Of a DNA stretch of 64,000 nt, positions 63,052-64,000 are shown piece by piece. Location: the NCBI RefSeq assembly GCF_900168205.1, contig NZ_FUZE01000003.1, positions 124,001-188,000 of the forward strand, given 5' to 3'. A program made the translations under genes and the position numbers. Source of the stretch: Chryseobacterium balustinum. Lineage in GTDB: Bacteria > Bacteroidota > Bacteroidia > Flavobacteriales > Weeksellaceae. Every line of letters starts with the position of its first letter. The first letter of the stretch is position 1. The notes under the pieces are model-generated. The model was not told where the DNA came from. It worked only from the letters and a program-made list of their open reading frames with translations, and made no database searches.

Positions 63052-63717
63052 ATGGCAATTAATTTACAGAAAGGTCAAACGATAGATTTAAGGAAAAACG
63101 ACCGTGGAGAAAGTGTTTATGACCTGTCTCAGGTAACCATCGGTTTAGGATGGGATGTTCGTAAGCAAGGAGGTTTTTTCGGAAAAATGTTCAGTAAAGA
63201 AGCAGAGTATGATTTGGATGCAGTTGCTTTTCTTCTTGATGGAAACGGAAAAGTTGCCAATTTAGGAAGAACCGTTCAGACCAATGATGGAAGACAAATG
63301 GGATTGTATCAAGGAGATGTAATTTATTTCAATTCGATGCAGCATCCAAGTGGTCATATCTGGTTAACCGGAGATAACAGAACCGGAGCCGGAGATGGTG
63401 ATGATGAGCAGATTATTGTAAAATTAGAACAGTTGGACGAGCGTTATCAGAAAATTATTTTTGTGGTAACGATTTACATGGGTAGAAAGAATAACCAGCA
63501 TTTCGGAATGATTGATAATGCATTTATCCGTGCGGTTGATGCAAGAGGAAAAGAAATTACAAAATACAGTCTTTCGGGTGATGCAAGTATGAACGGAATG
63601 TGTTCTATGGTTTTCGCTGAAGCGTACAGACACAACGGCGACTGGAAATTCCGTGCTTTAGGTGAACCCAATCACACCGACAGTTTTGTAGATATTCTTA
63701 AAAACTATTCTTACTAA
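63052..63717 (+). CDS. TerD family protein, second paralogue
   Basis: 221 residues. Same start (MAINLQKGQ) as the first TerD, then a short insert (KNDRGESVYDLSQ), LGWDVRKQGG and EYDLDAVAFLLDG. Calcium-binding residues in TGDNRTGAGDGDDEQI are kept. It ends HTDSFVDILKNYSY. The pair is a tandem duplication of the same family, and a VWA protein follows, as in Ter stress clusters. It ends with another dispersed repeat. Confidence 0.93.
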   Translation: MAINLQKGQTIDLRKNDRGESVYDLSQVTIGLGWDVRKQGGFFGKMFSKEAEYDLDAVAFLLDGNGKVANLGRTVQTNDGRQMGLYQGDVIYFNSMQHPSGHIWLTGDNRTGAGDGDDEQIIVKLEQLDERYQKIIFVVTIYMGRKNNQHFGMIDNAFIRAVDARGKEITKYSLSGDASMNGMCSMVFAEAYRHNGDWKFRALGEPNHTDSFVDILKNYSY

Positions 63718-63760
63718 TCAAATTTAAACAATTCTATTTTTAAAGTATTTCGTATACGGC

Positions 63761-63840
63761 CTTTGCTGAGTAGAACGCCTTTGCGTACTTAAAAATATTC
63801 AGCAATTTTTTTTAAAACTTTGCGCAATTTGCGTTAAAAA
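63761..63840 (+). repeat. Dispersed intergenic repeat, copy D
   Basis: Same order of motifs as copy C (CTTTGCTGAGT, AACGCCTTTGCG, ACTTTGCGCAATTTGCG), between the second TerD and the VWA gene. Confidence 0.85.
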
Positions 63841-63921
63841 TAGAATCATAAATAAGTTTTATCAAAATTAATTTTCTTTTAATGGGAATTAATTTTGATG
63901 AAACTTTTAAAGTTTAGCAAA

Positions 63922-64000
63922 ATGAACAGAAGATTATTGGCGTATTTTCTGCTGGATACTTCCGGCTCGATGAATGGCGAACCCATTCAGGCGCTGAACA
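63922..64000 (+). CDS. VWA domain protein (TerY-like), cut by window edge
   Basis: 26 codons are seen, MNRRLLAYFLLDTSGSMNG then onward. The DTSGSM motif is the MIDAS metal site of a von Willebrand factor A domain, as in TerY. The ATG at 63922 fits the strand pattern of VWA domains. The rest, and the remainder of the cluster, lie beyond the window. Position after two TerD genes supports a TerY-like assignment. Confidence 0.75.
   Translation, partial: MNRRLLAYFLLDTSGSMNGEPIQALN

Overview
The window looks like chromosomal DNA of a member of the Bacteroidota, class Flavobacteriia, most like Chryseobacterium or a close relative in the Weeksellaceae. The basis is the AT-rich sequence, the near absence of Shine-Dalgarno sequences, many promoters with the Bacteroidota -7 element TAnnTTTG (often with a TTG about 17-23 bases upstream), and family content: DUF4290 next to murA, DUF6427/DUF6341, OstA-like, START-like, a TonB receptor with a carboxypeptidase-like N-terminal domain, and a Cys-to-Asp MurA. 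No rRNA, tRNA, insertion sequence, prophage or CRISPR array was recognised. Most of the window is core genome with short intergenic repeats.

Layout. 1-3421: two tandem DUF2207 membrane proteins with Gly-rich tails, the first cut by the window edge. 3571-6622: a heptamer repeat, then on the minus strand murA, DUF4290, a DCC oxidoreductase and a haem-binding protein. 6963-11648: katG, der and upp, each with its own promoter or terminator. 11860-14029: a CxxCH lipoprotein converging on comF. 14281-18846: the glyoxylate shunt (aceB, aceA) with a divergent RamB-like regulator; two matching dyads lie between them. 19149-21547: thioesterase, YIP1 protein, queD, lpxH. 21743-24951: LuxE-like protein, a nuclease-like protein, aqpZ, and a DUF5715 peptidase-like protein. 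25033-27826: two unknown proteins, a NarL-type histidine kinase and its response regulator in one run. 28126-30048: an ABC-F ATPase. 30410-34199: a probable metal uptake locus (small CxxCH protein, TonB receptor, His-rich lipoprotein). 34340-40903: trigger factor, a LolA-like protein with an M16 protease, and a WG-repeat protein bracketed by two copies of one terminator hairpin. 41281-46682: mostly minus-strand housekeeping and conserved unknown genes ending with pssA. 46895-54889: LTA-synthase-like protein, DUF2147, pdhB, kup, Fur-family regulator, OstA-like protein. 55097-61118 and on to 62135: class III aminotransferase, START-like protein with a degenerate class IV aminotransferase, amidase, yqgE, pdxH, HU, panD and a flippase-like protein. 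62306-64000: the start of a Ter stress-response cluster (two TerD proteins and a VWA protein running off the edge).

Functional links. The clearest are the acetate/fatty-acid assimilation unit with its regulator, the possible metal uptake operon, the two-component operon with a separately encoded membrane partner, and the Ter cluster. Envelope biogenesis recurs throughout (murA, lpxH, OstA-like, pssA, amidase, LTA-synthase-like, LuxE-like).

The most interesting non-gene signals are: a set of genes whose ATG lies 3-6 bases after a TAnnTTTG box, suggesting leaderless mRNAs; a 19-codon upstream ORF with the same geometry; a minus-strand RNA candidate after lpxH; heptamer arrays directly after stop codons; and a dispersed intergenic repeat that fills both gaps of the Ter cluster.
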